A stretch of 64,000 nucleotides of DNA, from NCBI RefSeq assembly GCF_001482195.1, contig NZ_KQ759763.1, positions 3,819,559 to 3,883,558 on the forward strand, read 5' to 3'. Each line of letters begins with the position of its first letter. The stretch's first letter is position 1. The notes below the pieces were generated by a model that was not told the DNA's origin, made no database searches, and worked only from the letters and a program-made list of their open reading frames with translations. This document shows, one piece after another, positions 34,082 through 43,255 of the stretch. Source of the DNA: Luteimonas abyssi. GTDB lineage: Bacteria; Pseudomonadota; Gammaproteobacteria; Xanthomonadales; Xanthomonadaceae. Position numbers and translations under genes: made by a program.

Positions 34082-36403
34082 ATGAGCGACACCGGACCGC
34101 ACAGGTTGCGACAGGGACTGGCACGACTGCGCCCGGCGATGCCGTGGATCGCGCTCGTCCTGGTCGCGGCGGCGCTCTGGATCGCGTGGGGCGGCTGGCG
34201 GCACGTGCAGGACGGCAACCGGCGTGCATCGCTGGAGCAGTCGCGCGACATGGCGACGCTGTCGGTCTCGCGGATCCTGCGCACCGAGCAGGATCGTCTG
34301 GTCGAGCGGGTGGAGGCACCGGCATTTCGCGATGCTGCGACCGGCGAGGATTTCGAGGCGGCGGCGGCGATGCTCGTCGCCGACTGGCCCGGCCTGGAGG
34401 AGGCCGCGGTGTATGCACCGGCACTCGAAAGCGTCTACGCCCAGTTGTCCGACAGCGGCTACGGCCGCGCCGCCGTGCTGGAAGCCGCGATCAGCGAGGG
34501 CCGGCCTGCGGTCCGGGTGATCCGCGAGGACGGCGCACAGAAGCTGGCGATCGCCGCACCGGTGGGCGCCGAGGACGCGGTGCCCGACGCCGTGGCGGTC
34601 GTCCGGCTGCCGCTGACCCGCGTGCTCGGAGGATTCGACGAGACCGAGCTCGACCCGTCGCGCATGTATCTGGCGCTGCGCCAGGGCAGCGTCACCCTGT
34701 TTGAACGCGGCAACACCGACCATGCCGGCGCCGCCGAACGTCTGGCCACGCCGATCCCGGGTTCCGGCCTGCGCGTGGCGGCCGCCATGCCGCATGCGGC
34801 GGCCGCGCCGCTGGGGCTGTCGGGCATTCCCGCCTTCGTGACCGCACTGGGCCTGCTGTTGCTGGCGTATGTGGTGTGGCGGGTGCTGCCGGGCTTCGCA
34901 CGCGAGGCGGCCGATGCCGACGACGACGCACCCACATTGTCCGAAGCGGTCGCGCGACCGCCCACGGACCCGGATTCCCCCCCCAGGAAACGCGAGGTTC
35001 CAGACGTGCCAACACCGCAGCCCGTTCCAATCGACCGCAGTATCTTCCGCGCCTACGACATCCGTGGCGTGGTCGGCGAGACGCTGGATGCGCAGGTCGC
35101 CCGGCTGATCGGCCAGGCCATCGGTTCGCTGATGCGCGAGCAGGACCTGCCCGACATCGTCGTCGGCCGTGACGGTCGCCTGTCCGGCCCGGAGCTCATG
35201 GCCGGATTGATCGAGGGCCTGCGCCTGGCCGGCCGCAACGTGATCGACGTCGGCATGGTGCCCACGCCGGTGGCGTACTTCGGCGCCTATCACCTGCGTA
35301 CCGGCTGCTGCGTGTCGCTGACCGGCAGCCACAATCCGCCCGACTACAACGGATTCAAGATCGTCGTCGGCGGGACCACCCTGTCGGGCGACGCGATCGT
35401 CGATCTGCACGCGCGCATCGCCGAGGACCGTCTGTACAGCGCCGATGCGCCCGGCGGTCTGAGCGAGCGCGACATCGCCACCGATTACGTCGAGCGCATC
35501 GCATCCGACGTCTCGCTCGAGCGCCCGCTCAAGATCGTGGTCGATGCCGGCAACGGCGTGGCCGGCGAGATCGGCCCACGGGTCCTGGAGGCCATCGGCG
35601 CCGAGGTGGTGCCGCTGTACTGCGAAATCGACGGTACCTTCCCCAACCACCATCCGGACCCGAGCGAGCCGCACAACCTCGAAGACCTGATCAGCATGGT
35701 CAAGCGGCTGGACGCCGATCTGGGCATCGCCTTCGACGGCGACGGCGACCGTCTGGGCGTGGTGACCCGCGACGGCGAGAACATTTTCCCGGACCGTCTG
35801 CTGATGCTGTTCGCCGAGGACGTGCTGGAGCGCAATCCCGGCGCCGTGATCATCTTCGACGTCAAATCGACCGGCAAGCTGCCCGGCCACATCCTGCGCC
35901 ACGGCGGCAGCCCGCTGATGTGGAAGACCGGGCATTCGCTGATCAAGGCGAAAATGCGCGAGACCGAGGCCGAACTGGCCGGCGAGATGAGCGGTCACTT
36001 CTTCTTCTCCGAGCGCTGGTACGGCTTCGACGACGGCATCTACGCCGCTGCGCGCCTGCTGGAAATCCTCGCCGCCCGCGAGGACAGCGCGACGGCCGTC
36101 CTGCACGCGCTGCCGTCGGGGGTGTCGACGCCCGAGATCAAGGCACAGGCGCCGGGCGGCGACCCGCATGCGTTCATCGAACGCTTCCAGGCGGCGGCGC
36201 AACTGGAGGGCGCACGTCTGTCGACCATCGACGGCGTGCGTGCCGACTGGGGCGACGGCTGGGGTCTGGTGCGCGCGTCCAACACCACGCCGGTGCTGGT
36301 GCTGCGCTTCGATGCCGACGACGCCGCCGCGCTCAAGCGGATCCAGGCGACGTTCCGCGAGCAGTTGCTCGCCGTCGATCCGGCGTTGTCGTTGCCGTTC
36401 TGA
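34082..36403 (+). CDS. algC: Phosphomannomutase/phosphoglucomutase with N-terminal membrane sensor-like region
   Basis: 773 residues. The last 450 residues are a complete AlgC/XanA-type phosphohexomutase: SIFRAYDIRG at the domain start, catalytic serine in TGSHNPPDYNGFK (around residue 420), metal loop DGDGDRLGV, substrate loop GEMSGHFFF and the phosphate-binding RASNTTPV. It interconverts mannose/glucose 6- and 1-phosphates for LPS and exopolysaccharide. The first 320 residues are unusual: TM1 (about 21-40, WIALVLVAAALWIAW), a periplasmic region of about 220 residues, TM2 (around 270-290, FVTALGLLLLAYVVW) and a linker. An extended membrane-anchored form of AlgC exists in Pseudomonas; function of this region is inferred only. 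Confidence 0.9.
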   Translation: MSDTGPHRLRQGLARLRPAMPWIALVLVAAALWIAWGGWRHVQDGNRRASLEQSRDMATLSVSRILRTEQDRLVERVEAPAFRDAATGEDFEAAAAMLVADWPGLEEAAVYAPALESVYAQLSDSGYGRAAVLEAAISEGRPAVRVIREDGAQKLAIAAPVGAEDAVPDAVAVVRLPLTRVLGGFDETELDPSRMYLALRQGSVTLFERGNTDHAGAAERLATPIPGSGLRVAAAMPHAAAAPLGLSGIPAFVTALGLLLLAYVVWRVLPGFAREAADADDDAPTLSEAVARPPTDPDSPPRKREVPDVPTPQPVPIDRSIFRAYDIRGVVGETLDAQVARLIGQAIGSLMREQDLPDIVVGRDGRLSGPELMAGLIEGLRLAGRNVIDVGMVPTPVAYFGAYHLRTGCCVSLTGSHNPPDYNGFKIVVGGTTLSGDAIVDLHARIAEDRLYSADAPGGLSERDIATDYVERIASDVSLERPLKIVVDAGNGVAGEIGPRVLEAIGAEVVPLYCEIDGTFPNHHPDPSEPHNLEDLISMVKRLDADLGIAFDGDGDRLGVVTRDGENIFPDRLLMLFAEDVLERNPGAVIIFDVKSTGKLPGHILRHGGSPLMWKTGHSLIKAKMRETEAELAGEMSGHFFFSERWYGFDDGIYAAARLLEILAAREDSATAVLHALPSGVSTPEIKAQAPGGDPHAFIERFQAAAQLEGARLSTIDGVRADWGDGWGLVRASNTTPVLVLRFDADDAAALKRIQATFREQLLAVDPALSLPF

Positions 36404-36520
36404 CCGGCGGAGGCCGACGGCCGCCGCCGGGGTTCCCCGACGGCGGTCCGGGGGTTCCGGCGCTGCCGCGAATGCGACGTTCGCGGCAAGCTGACGGCTC
36501 CGCACATGGAGCACGCAACA

Positions 36521-37501
36521 ATGACCAGGGACGGTCCTCGGCCGGGCACGACGCTCGGCGTTCCTTTGCTGATCGCGGCCGGCCTGCTGGCCCCGGTCGG
36601 CGCGATCGCCAGCCCCCCTTCCGGGGCAGCCCCAGCCACCGGTCGCGATGCGGTCGCGACGCCTGCATCGGCGGGCATCCGGACGCCATCGCCACCGCCG
36701 TCGCCGCCACCACGCGGCATGATGCTCGCCAGCCACTACGCCGGCGACCTCGCCGATATCGGCGCGTACTGGGTCAGCGAGAAACTCGACGGCGTGCGCG
36801 CGCGATGGGACGGGCGCACCCTGTGGACGCGAGGCGGCCTGCCGGTGATGGCGCCCACCTGGTTCACGCAGGGCTGGCCGCCCGTCCCCATGGATGGCGA
36901 ACTGTGGATCGGGCGCAGGCGATTCGACGAGGTCAGCGTGCTCGCGCGTCACGGCGGCACCGACGACGCGTGGGGCGCGGTGCGTTTCCTGGTATTCGAT
37001 CTGCCGGCCGAGGCCGCGGGATTCGAAGCGCGGATCGCACGCATGCGGCGCCTGCTGGACGCACAGGCGATCGCCTGGCTGCGGCCGGTGCGCCAGCGCC
37101 GGTTCGGTGATCGCGACGCCCTGGACGCGCACTTTCGCGCGCTGGTGGAGGCCGGAGCCGAAGGCCTGGTGCTGCACCATCGGGATGCGCCGTACCGCGA
37201 CGGGCGCAGTCCGCTGCTGCTCAAGTACAAGCCCTTCGAGGATGCCGAAGCACGGGTGGTGGCGCATCTGCCCGGCCAGGGGCGGCACACCGGGCGCGTC
37301 GGCGCACTGCTGGTCGCGCTGCCCGACGAGCGGCTGATCCGGTTGGGCAGCGGTCTCAGCGATGCCCAGCGGATGGATCCGCCCGCAGTGGGCGCCACGG
37401 TGACGTTCGGCTATTCCGGATTGACCTCGACCGGCCTGCCGCGGTTCGCGCGCTTCCTGCGGATACGCGATGACGCGACCGCACGGGATGCGCCGCCCTG
37501 A
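36521..37501 (+). CDS. Exported ATP-dependent DNA ligase (LigE/Lig E-type)
   Basis: 326 residues. A signal-like hydrophobic segment (GVPLLIAAGLLAPVGAIA) is followed by a proline-rich linker and a minimal ATP-dependent ligase. Motif I is EKLDGVRA with the nucleotide-linked Lys; DGELWIG is motif III, EGLVLH motif IV and LLLKYKP motif V. It lacks a DNA-binding domain, as in the Lig E group reported in Haemophilus, Neisseria and Pseudoalteromonas, thought to act in the periplasm, possibly on DNA taken up. ATG 36521 has GGAG (36508-36511) upstream; ATG 36506 is in-frame but earlier. Terminated by a strong bidirectional hairpin. Confidence 0.87.
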   Translation: MTRDGPRPGTTLGVPLLIAAGLLAPVGAIASPPSGAAPATGRDAVATPASAGIRTPSPPPSPPPRGMMLASHYAGDLADIGAYWVSEKLDGVRARWDGRTLWTRGGLPVMAPTWFTQGWPPVPMDGELWIGRRRFDEVSVLARHGGTDDAWGAVRFLVFDLPAEAAGFEARIARMRRLLDAQAIAWLRPVRQRRFGDRDALDAHFRALVEAGAEGLVLHHRDAPYRDGRSPLLLKYKPFEDAEARVVAHLPGQGRHTGRVGALLVALPDERLIRLGSGLSDAQRMDPPAVGATVTFGYSGLTSTGLPRFARFLRIRDDATARDAPP

Positions 37502-37524
37502 CCGGTCACGCTGCGGGGCCTGGA

Positions 37525-37563
37525 AGAAAAAGGGCCCCACTCGGGGAGTGGGGCCCTTTGCGG
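37525..37563 (+). terminator. Bidirectional intrinsic terminator between ligase and MscS-like genes
   Basis: A perfect 14-bp stem AAAGGGCCCCACTC (37529-37542) with GAGTGGGGCCCTTT (37546-37559) and a GGG loop. AAGAAAAA precedes and TTTG follows. Serves both convergent genes. Confidence 0.85.
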
Positions 37564-37582
37564 CTCATCTCACGAGGATGAA

Positions 37583-39238
37583 TCAGCGTGGGGGATTGGC
37601 ATCGTCATTGCTGCTGCCCGGGGTGCTGCTGCCCGACGTGCCGCGACGGCGTGCCAGATACTCGTCCGCCCAGCGTTCGGTGACCTTGCCGGCCGCCGTG
37701 CGGCCGCCCAGGCCGAAGGCCAATGCGGCCGCGATCGCTACAGCGCCGAGCACCAGGCCGAACGCGAGGTTGACGATGTCGTCGGCGATGCCCATCGCAC
37801 GCAGGCCCATCGCGATCACCAGGCCCAGGATCGCGACGCGCGCGATCCGCGACAGACCCACGCGGCCGTCCGGGTTGGCGCGCTGGATGGCACGTGCGGC
37901 CAGATCCGCCAGCCAGTAACCGATGGCCAGGATCACCACGCCCAGCAGGATGTCGCCGCCGAATGCGATGAACGTCGCCAGCAGGTCGCGGACCCCGGCG
38001 AAGCCCAGGCGGTGCGCGGCCTCGACGGTGGCGAACAGCATGATGAAGAACAGCGCGAGCCGGCCGACGAAGACCGAGAGACCACCGCCGGCTTCAGTCG
38101 CGGGCGCATGGGGAGTGACCAGCGGATCGACCGGGGTGTCGATGTCCGCGGCCACGTGGTCGACATGCTGCGCGGCCGGCGCCGGACGCGGTGCCGCGGT
38201 GCCGGCATCGACGCCGGTTCCCGCCGGGACCAGATGCGCAAGGCCCAGGCGGGCGGGCAGGCGATCGGCGCCGAGGTTCTGCAGCAGGCGGGTGATCAGG
38301 CCCGACACGAAGCGACCCAGATACCAGGCCACCAGCAGGATGACCGCCGCGGCGAGGATGTTCGGAATCGCGGCCAGGAACAGCGCGAGCATCTCGCTGG
38401 CCGGCGCGGAGATGGCCTCGATCGCCAGCGCGTCGAGCGCGGCGATCAGGGTCGGCACGATGACCAGGATGAACACCAGCGTCCCGCCGAGCTGCGACAG
38501 CTTCACACCTTCGGTGACATGCGCCCGGTCGCTGAAGCGGTCCACGCCGGCGGCGGCGAGCAGGTTGGTCACCAGCCCACGCAGCACCTTGGCGATCAGC
38601 CAACCGACCACGCCGATGACCACCGCTGCGAACAGGTTCGGCAACGCGCCCAGGAACTGTCCGGTCATCGCGTTGAGCGGCTGCATCAGGCCCTGGATGT
38701 GCAGCGCGCCGACGATGGCCGGCAGGAACAGCAGCAGCACCAGCCAGTACACGACATTGCCGAGCACCGACGACAGCGGACGCACCCCGGCCGAGTCGGA
38801 CAGCTTCTCGTCCCATCGCCCGGCCGCCATCAGCCGGTTGACGGCCGCGCGCAGCATGGTCGCCACCACCCAGGCGACGAGCGCCAGTGCGGCCGCCAGC
38901 ACGATGCGGGGCAGGTACAACATGACCTCGGCCACCAGCGCCGAGAACGGGCCGGAGATGCCGTCGATCCTCAGGACGCTGAAGACGCCGATCAGCGTCA
39001 ACAGGATGATGAACCAGAATCCGAGCGACGCGGCCACCTTGACCACATCCACCTGAGCCTGCGTCTGCGTACCCACGCGTTCATTGAGGCGGAGCCGCGC
39101 CAGGCCCCCGCGGATCAGTCCGCGCACGAACAGCGCGAGCAGCAAACCCACGACGAGAATGAGTACGGCGCCGAGCACGCTCGGCAGGTATTGGCCCAGG
39201 CTCAGTTCGAGCTGGCGGCCAAGTGGCATAGGGTCCAT
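37583..39238 (-). CDS. Multi-spanning MscS-associated TM-helix repeat protein
   Basis: 551 residues with about 10-12 hydrophobic segments. Repeated blocks such as PNLFAAVVIGVVGWLIAKVLRG and PNILAAAVILLVAWYLGRF fit the conserved TM-helix repeats found in mechanosensitive-channel-like proteins (PF05552 type). A full MscS beta-domain is not visible, so channel activity is uncertain. The tail (RADVTE-like RWADEYLARRRGTSGSS) is polar. ATG 39238 (MDPMPLGRQLELSLG) is preceded on the minus strand by CGGAGGACCGCC, a strong ribosome-binding site. Alone on its strand. Confidence 0.75.
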   Translation of the reverse strand: MDPMPLGRQLELSLGQYLPSVLGAVLILVVGLLLALFVRGLIRGGLARLRLNERVGTQTQAQVDVVKVAASLGFWFIILLTLIGVFSVLRIDGISGPFSALVAEVMLYLPRIVLAAALALVAWVVATMLRAAVNRLMAAGRWDEKLSDSAGVRPLSSVLGNVVYWLVLLLFLPAIVGALHIQGLMQPLNAMTGQFLGALPNLFAAVVIGVVGWLIAKVLRGLVTNLLAAAGVDRFSDRAHVTEGVKLSQLGGTLVFILVIVPTLIAALDALAIEAISAPASEMLALFLAAIPNILAAAVILLVAWYLGRFVSGLITRLLQNLGADRLPARLGLAHLVPAGTGVDAGTAAPRPAPAAQHVDHVAADIDTPVDPLVTPHAPATEAGGGLSVFVGRLALFFIMLFATVEAAHRLGFAGVRDLLATFIAFGGDILLGVVILAIGYWLADLAARAIQRANPDGRVGLSRIARVAILGLVIAMGLRAMGIADDIVNLAFGLVLGAVAIAAALAFGLGGRTAAGKVTERWADEYLARRRGTSGSSTPGSSNDDANPPR

Positions 39239-39395
39239 GGCGGTCCTCCGGGGGATGGTTCCAACAGTGAAGCGAACACCCACGGGGCGAACGCGCGGGA
39301 TGCCGTATCGAACGAAAGTCGGCCACACCCACCCTACCGATACCGGCTGTGGGCTGAAGGTGAATGCTGTGCATCCGACGGGATGCGCGGCGTGT

Positions 39396-40049
39396 TCAGT
39401 CGACGCGCTTGAAGTCGCGGTAGCGGCCCAGCGCGTCGCGCAGGTCTTCGTCGAGGTGGGTCCGCTCCTCGAGCTGCTGCGCCAGAATCGCCTGCTGCCG
39501 GAGAAGATCGCCGTGCTGGCTGCGGATGTCGTCGGCCAGCCGCTTGCGCACGGGCTGCTCGCTGAGTTCCATGTCGGCTGCCTGGCGCAGCAACGCCACC
39601 AGGCTGGCGCGCAGGTTGCCTACGCCCATCTGCGAGGTCTTGATGGATTCGTCGATCAGGGTGATGCGGTCGCCGTAGGCGCGTTCGAGATCGGCCTCGG
39701 TGGCGTACGACTCCACCATCGCCAGATCGCGGCGCCGCCGCACGGTCTCGGCTTCGGCGTCCTGCGCAGCCTCGCGTGCGGCCTGCCCGGCCGCCGCGCG
39801 CTCCTCGCTCGACAGCGCACGTCCGACCCGCTCCCGTGCCAGTCCCGTGCGCGAGCTGAATTCGGTGCGCGCCGCGTCGACCGCGGATGCAGGCAGTGCA
39901 TCGCCGCAGATCTTGTGGCCGTCCTCTTCCCAGCAATAGACGCGGCGGTCGCTGGCGGCTGATTTGCCGCGCTGCGCTTCGGCCGGTGCAGCGAGCGCGA
40001 ACGCACCCAGCACGGCCAGACTGCCCACCCACACGCCTGTCCTGTTCAT
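39396..40049 (-). CDS. DUF4124 exported coiled-coil protein
   Basis: 217 residues. A signal peptide (MNRTGVWVGSLAVLGAFALAAPAEA, then QRGKSAASD) leads a DUF4124-like segment (RRVYCWEEDGHKICGDALP), the usual Vy-W-DedG pattern with two cysteines. The rest is a long charged coiled coil (ERAAAGQAAREAAQDAEAETVRRRRDL and LLRQQAILAQQLEERTHLDEDL). Periplasmic, function unknown. ATG 40049 gives the cleanest signal peptide. pyrE is 51 bases upstream on the same strand, so they may be cotranscribed. Confidence 0.8.
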   Translation of the reverse strand: MNRTGVWVGSLAVLGAFALAAPAEAQRGKSAASDRRVYCWEEDGHKICGDALPASAVDAARTEFSSRTGLARERVGRALSSEERAAAGQAAREAAQDAEAETVRRRRDLAMVESYATEADLERAYGDRITLIDESIKTSQMGVGNLRASLVALLRQAADMELSEQPVRKRLADDIRSQHGDLLRQQAILAQQLEERTHLDEDLRDALGRYRDFKRVD

Positions 40050-40100
40050 CGCTCCGCCCCCGGGTCGGTCAGCCACGTCGTCCGATGCGGCGCACGCGCT

Positions 40101-40760
40101 TCAGTCGTCGCTGCCGTATCGCGCGCGATAGGCCGCCAGCCGTTCGCGCTCTCCCGACAGTGTCGCGTTTTGCGCGGCGAACGCAAGCAGATCGCCGAGC
40201 GTCGCCACCGCGACCACCGGCACCCGGTGCGCCCAGGCCACGGCCTGGGCGGCGGAGCGTCGCGGTGTGGCCTGCTCGTCGACGATTTCCTGCCGGTCGA
40301 GTGCGATCGCGATGCCGCTGATCGTGCCCCCCGCCTCGGCGATCAACCCGAGGGCTTCGCGGATCGCGGTGCCGGCGGTGATCACGTCGTCGACGATCAG
40401 CACGCGCCGGTCGGCCAGCGCCGCACCGATCAGCATGCCACCCTCGCCGTGCGCCTTGGCTTCCTTGCGGTTGAACGCGACCGGCAGATCGCGGCCGCGT
40501 GCGGCGAACTCGCAAGCGAGTGCGGTCGCCAGCGGAATGCCCTTGTAGGCCGGGCCGAACAGCAGGTCGAACTCCAGTCCGGCGGCTTCGATCGCGTCGG
40601 CATAGCAGCGGGCCAGCCCCGCCAGTGCGCTGCCGCTGTCGAAGCGACCGGCGTTGAAGAAATAGGGGCTTACGCGGCCGGACTTCAGAGTGAAGTCGCC
40701 GAAACGCAGGGCGTCGGCCTCGAGCGCGAGCTGGAGGAAGCGGGTGCGATGGTCGGTCAT
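40101..40760 (-). CDS. pyrE: Orotate phosphoribosyltransferase
   Basis: 219 residues. Catalyses orotate plus PRPP to orotidine 5'-phosphate in pyrimidine synthesis. FGDFTLKSGRVSPYFFNAG is the orotate-binding start, FNRKEAKAHGEGG the flexible catalytic loop, and VLIVDDVITAGTAIREA the PRPP-binding motif. ATG 40760 matches the family length. GAGAAT lies six bases upstream (complement of 40767-40772), a weak match to the leaderless -10 pattern in this window. It is divergent from xthA, as in many proteobacteria, but pyrE more usually sits near rph. Confidence 0.95.
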   Translation of the reverse strand: MTDHRTRFLQLALEADALRFGDFTLKSGRVSPYFFNAGRFDSGSALAGLARCYADAIEAAGLEFDLLFGPAYKGIPLATALACEFAARGRDLPVAFNRKEAKAHGEGGMLIGAALADRRVLIVDDVITAGTAIREALGLIAEAGGTISGIAIALDRQEIVDEQATPRRSAAQAVAWAHRVPVVAVATLGDLLAFAAQNATLSGERERLAAYRARYGSDD

Positions 40761-40889
40761 GCCGGCATTCTCCCATGCGCGCACCGCGGTCGGGCGCGGT
40801 TGGCCAGCGGCAGCGGCGAATCCGTTACGCTAGCGCCGCTCCCGCCACGCGGGACCGCACCGCACGACGTAGCGCAAGGGATCCACGGG

Positions 40890-41711
40890 ATGAGAATCGT
40901 CAGCTTCAACGCCAACGGCCTGCGCTCGGCAGCCAACAAGGGCTTCTTCGACTGGTTCGCCGGCCACGATGCCGACATCCTCTGCGTGCAGGAGACCAAG
41001 GCGCAGGAGCACCAGTTGTCGGGCGAGGCGTTCCGGCCGCCGGGCTATCACGTGGCCTTCCGCGACGCGACCACCAAGAAGGGCTACAGCGGCGTGGCGA
41101 TCTACAGCCGTCGCGAGCCCGACGAGCTGCGCACCGCGCTGGGCTGGGCGCCGTTCGACGACGAGGGCCGCTATCTCGAAGCGCGCTTCGGCAACCTCAG
41201 CGTGGTGTCGTTCTACATCCCGTCCGGCTCTTCGGGCGAGATCCGGCAAGGCTTCAAGTTCGAGATGATGGACTGGCTCAGGCCCATCCTCGACACCTGG
41301 CTGGCCAGCGGCCGCGACTACGTGCTGTGCGGCGACTGGAACATCGTGCGCGCGCGCAACGACATCAGGAACTGGAGCAGCAACCAGAAGAATTCCGGCT
41401 GCCTCCCACCCGAGCGCGCCTGGCTCAACGGCATGATCGGCGACGCCTGCGGCGATGGTTCGCCGCAGCCCCAGGTCGGCAGTGGCTGGGTCGACACCTT
41501 CCGCGCGCTCAAGCCCGACGCGATCGAATACACCTGGTGGAGCAACCGCGGCGCCGCGCGCGCCAACGACGTGGGCTGGCGGCTGGATTACCAGCTGTGC
41601 ACGCCGTCGCTGGCCGAGCGCCTGAGCGGCTGCTCGATCCTGCGCGAGCCGCGCTTCTCCGACCATGCGCCGTACACGGTCGACTACCGCGACGTGGACG
41701 CCCGCGGATGA
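40890..41711 (+). CDS. xthA: Exodeoxyribonuclease III-type AP endonuclease
   Basis: 273 residues, EEP-fold nuclease. MRIVSFNANGLRSAANKGF is the Asn-containing start, VQETKAQ holds the metal-binding Glu, GDWNIVRARNDI the Asp/Asn pair and FSDHAPYTVDY the catalytic His-Asp block. It cuts abasic sites and removes 3' blocks in base excision repair. The start ATG 40890 has a GGGATCCACGGG stretch upstream that could serve as ribosome-binding site. Its TGA overlaps the ATG of the AmpG-like transporter (ATGA at 41708), so the two are translationally coupled although functionally unrelated. Confidence 0.94.
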   Translation: MRIVSFNANGLRSAANKGFFDWFAGHDADILCVQETKAQEHQLSGEAFRPPGYHVAFRDATTKKGYSGVAIYSRREPDELRTALGWAPFDDEGRYLEARFGNLSVVSFYIPSGSSGEIRQGFKFEMMDWLRPILDTWLASGRDYVLCGDWNIVRARNDIRNWSSNQKNSGCLPPERAWLNGMIGDACGDGSPQPQVGSGWVDTFRALKPDAIEYTWWSNRGAARANDVGWRLDYQLCTPSLAERLSGCSILREPRFSDHAPYTVDYRDVDARG

Positions 41712-43132
41712 GCCAGGTCCCGGCGCAGGCGGTCACGTCGTCGCGCTGGACACGCGCGCTGGCCACCTACGGCAAGCCGCGGATCGCCTCGATGTTCGCG
41801 CTCGGCTTCGCCGCCGGGCTGCCGTTCCTGCTGGTGTTCAGCACGCTCACCGCGTGGCTGACCGAAGCCGGCGTGACCCGCGGCGCGATCGGTTTCTTCA
41901 CCTGGGTCGGCATCACCTATTCGATCAAGGTGTTCTGGGCGCCGGTGGTCGACCGGGTGGCGCTGCCCGGGCTCGGGCGCTGGCTGGGCCAGCGGCGCAG
42001 CTGGATCCTGCTGGCGCAGTCGGTGATCATCGCCGGCCTCGCGGGCATGGCCATGACGGACCCGTTGCAGGATCTCGTGCGGCTGGCGTTGTTCGCGCTG
42101 CTGGTGGCGTTCGGCTCGGCCACACAGGACATCGCGGTGGACGCCTGGCGCATCGAGGCCGCGCCGCCGCAGGAGCAGGCGGCGATGTCGGCCACCTATG
42201 TGTTCGGCTACCGGATGGCCTTGCTGGTGGCTGGCGCCGGCGCGCTGCACATGGCCGTGCGCATGGACTGGAGCCAGGTGTATCTGGTGATGGCAGCGCT
42301 GATGGGGGCCGGCGTGCTGGCGACCCTGCTCAGTCGCGAACCCGAGGTCGTGCGCCGGTCGGACGCCGCATTCCTGGAGCAGGGCGCGCAGGATTACCTG
42401 GCGCGCAATGCGCACCTGCCGCGGCCGCTGCGCATGAGCGTGGCCTGGTTGATCGGCTCGGTGGTCAGCCCGTTCGTGGATTTCTTCCGCCGCTACGGGC
42501 TGCATTCGCTGGTGGTGCTGCTGCTGGTGGGCAGTTTCCGCATCAGCGACATTTCCATGGGCGCGATGGCCAATCCGTTCTATCTGGATCTCGGCTTCAC
42601 CAAGGCGCAGATCGCCAACATCTCGGGCATCTACGGCATCGTGATGACGATCCTGGGCGGGCTGATCGGCGGCGTGCTGACGGTGCGCTACGGCCTGTTG
42701 CGGATGCTGCTGGTCGGCGCGGTGCTGTCGGCGGTCACCAACCTGCTGTTCGCGATGATGGCGGTGGTGGGTGCGGAGCCGTGGATGCTGGTGATCACCA
42801 TCAGCGGCGACAACTTCTTCGCCGGGCTGGCGATGGCGGTGTTCATCGCCTGGCTGTCGAGCCTGACGTCGACGGCGTACACCGCCACCCAGTACGCCTT
42901 GTTCAGCTCGTTGATGACGCTGCCGGGCAAGTTCATCGGCGGCTTCAGCGGCCAGGTGGTCGATGCCGTGGGCTGGTTCCACTACTTCGTCTACGTCACC
43001 GCGATCGGCGTGCCCGCCGTGCTGCTGTGCATCTACCTGATCGTCCGGGAGCGTCGGGGACCGCACGGTCCGGCGACGTCGCCGTCCGGGGCCAGCGACG
43101 CCGGCGGTGACGGCGTGCGATCGTCGGCCTGA
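41708..43132 (+). CDS. ampG: AmpG-family muropeptide MFS transporter
   Basis: 474 residues with about 12-14 transmembrane segments. LPFLLVFSTLTAWLTEAGVT and GFFTWVGITYSIKVFWAPVVDR at the start, then QDIAVDAWRIE and SFRISDISMGAMANPFYLDLGF, are typical of AmpG permeases that import anhydro-muropeptides for recycling. GLGRWLGQRRSWIL is the cytoplasmic MFS loop. The window also carries anmK, so both recycling functions are close. ATG overlaps the xthA stop (ATGA). The C-terminal tail (RGPHGPATSPSGASDAGG) is polar and disordered. Confidence 0.9.
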   Translation: MSQVPAQAVTSSRWTRALATYGKPRIASMFALGFAAGLPFLLVFSTLTAWLTEAGVTRGAIGFFTWVGITYSIKVFWAPVVDRVALPGLGRWLGQRRSWILLAQSVIIAGLAGMAMTDPLQDLVRLALFALLVAFGSATQDIAVDAWRIEAAPPQEQAAMSATYVFGYRMALLVAGAGALHMAVRMDWSQVYLVMAALMGAGVLATLLSREPEVVRRSDAAFLEQGAQDYLARNAHLPRPLRMSVAWLIGSVVSPFVDFFRRYGLHSLVVLLLVGSFRISDISMGAMANPFYLDLGFTKAQIANISGIYGIVMTILGGLIGGVLTVRYGLLRMLLVGAVLSAVTNLLFAMMAVVGAEPWMLVITISGDNFFAGLAMAVFIAWLSSLTSTAYTATQYALFSSLMTLPGKFIGGFSGQVVDAVGWFHYFVYVTAIGVPAVLLCIYLIVRERRGPHGPATSPSGASDAGGDGVRSSA

Positions 43133-43255
43133 CCGTGCTGCGGCGGTCGTCGGCGCTCGCGGTGAATCGCACCCGGTCCGGGTCGGCCCCATCTTGCCGG
43201 CCCGGGCGCAGCGTGTCAGCTTAGCGTTCGCCTACAGGATGAGGAGTGGTTGCCG

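Noticed and set aside
33881..37540. Long minus-strand open frame (about 1219 codons) over the algC-like and ligase genes
   Set aside because: The plus-strand genes carry complete catalytic motifs. The minus-strand translation is compositionally biased and shows no domain.
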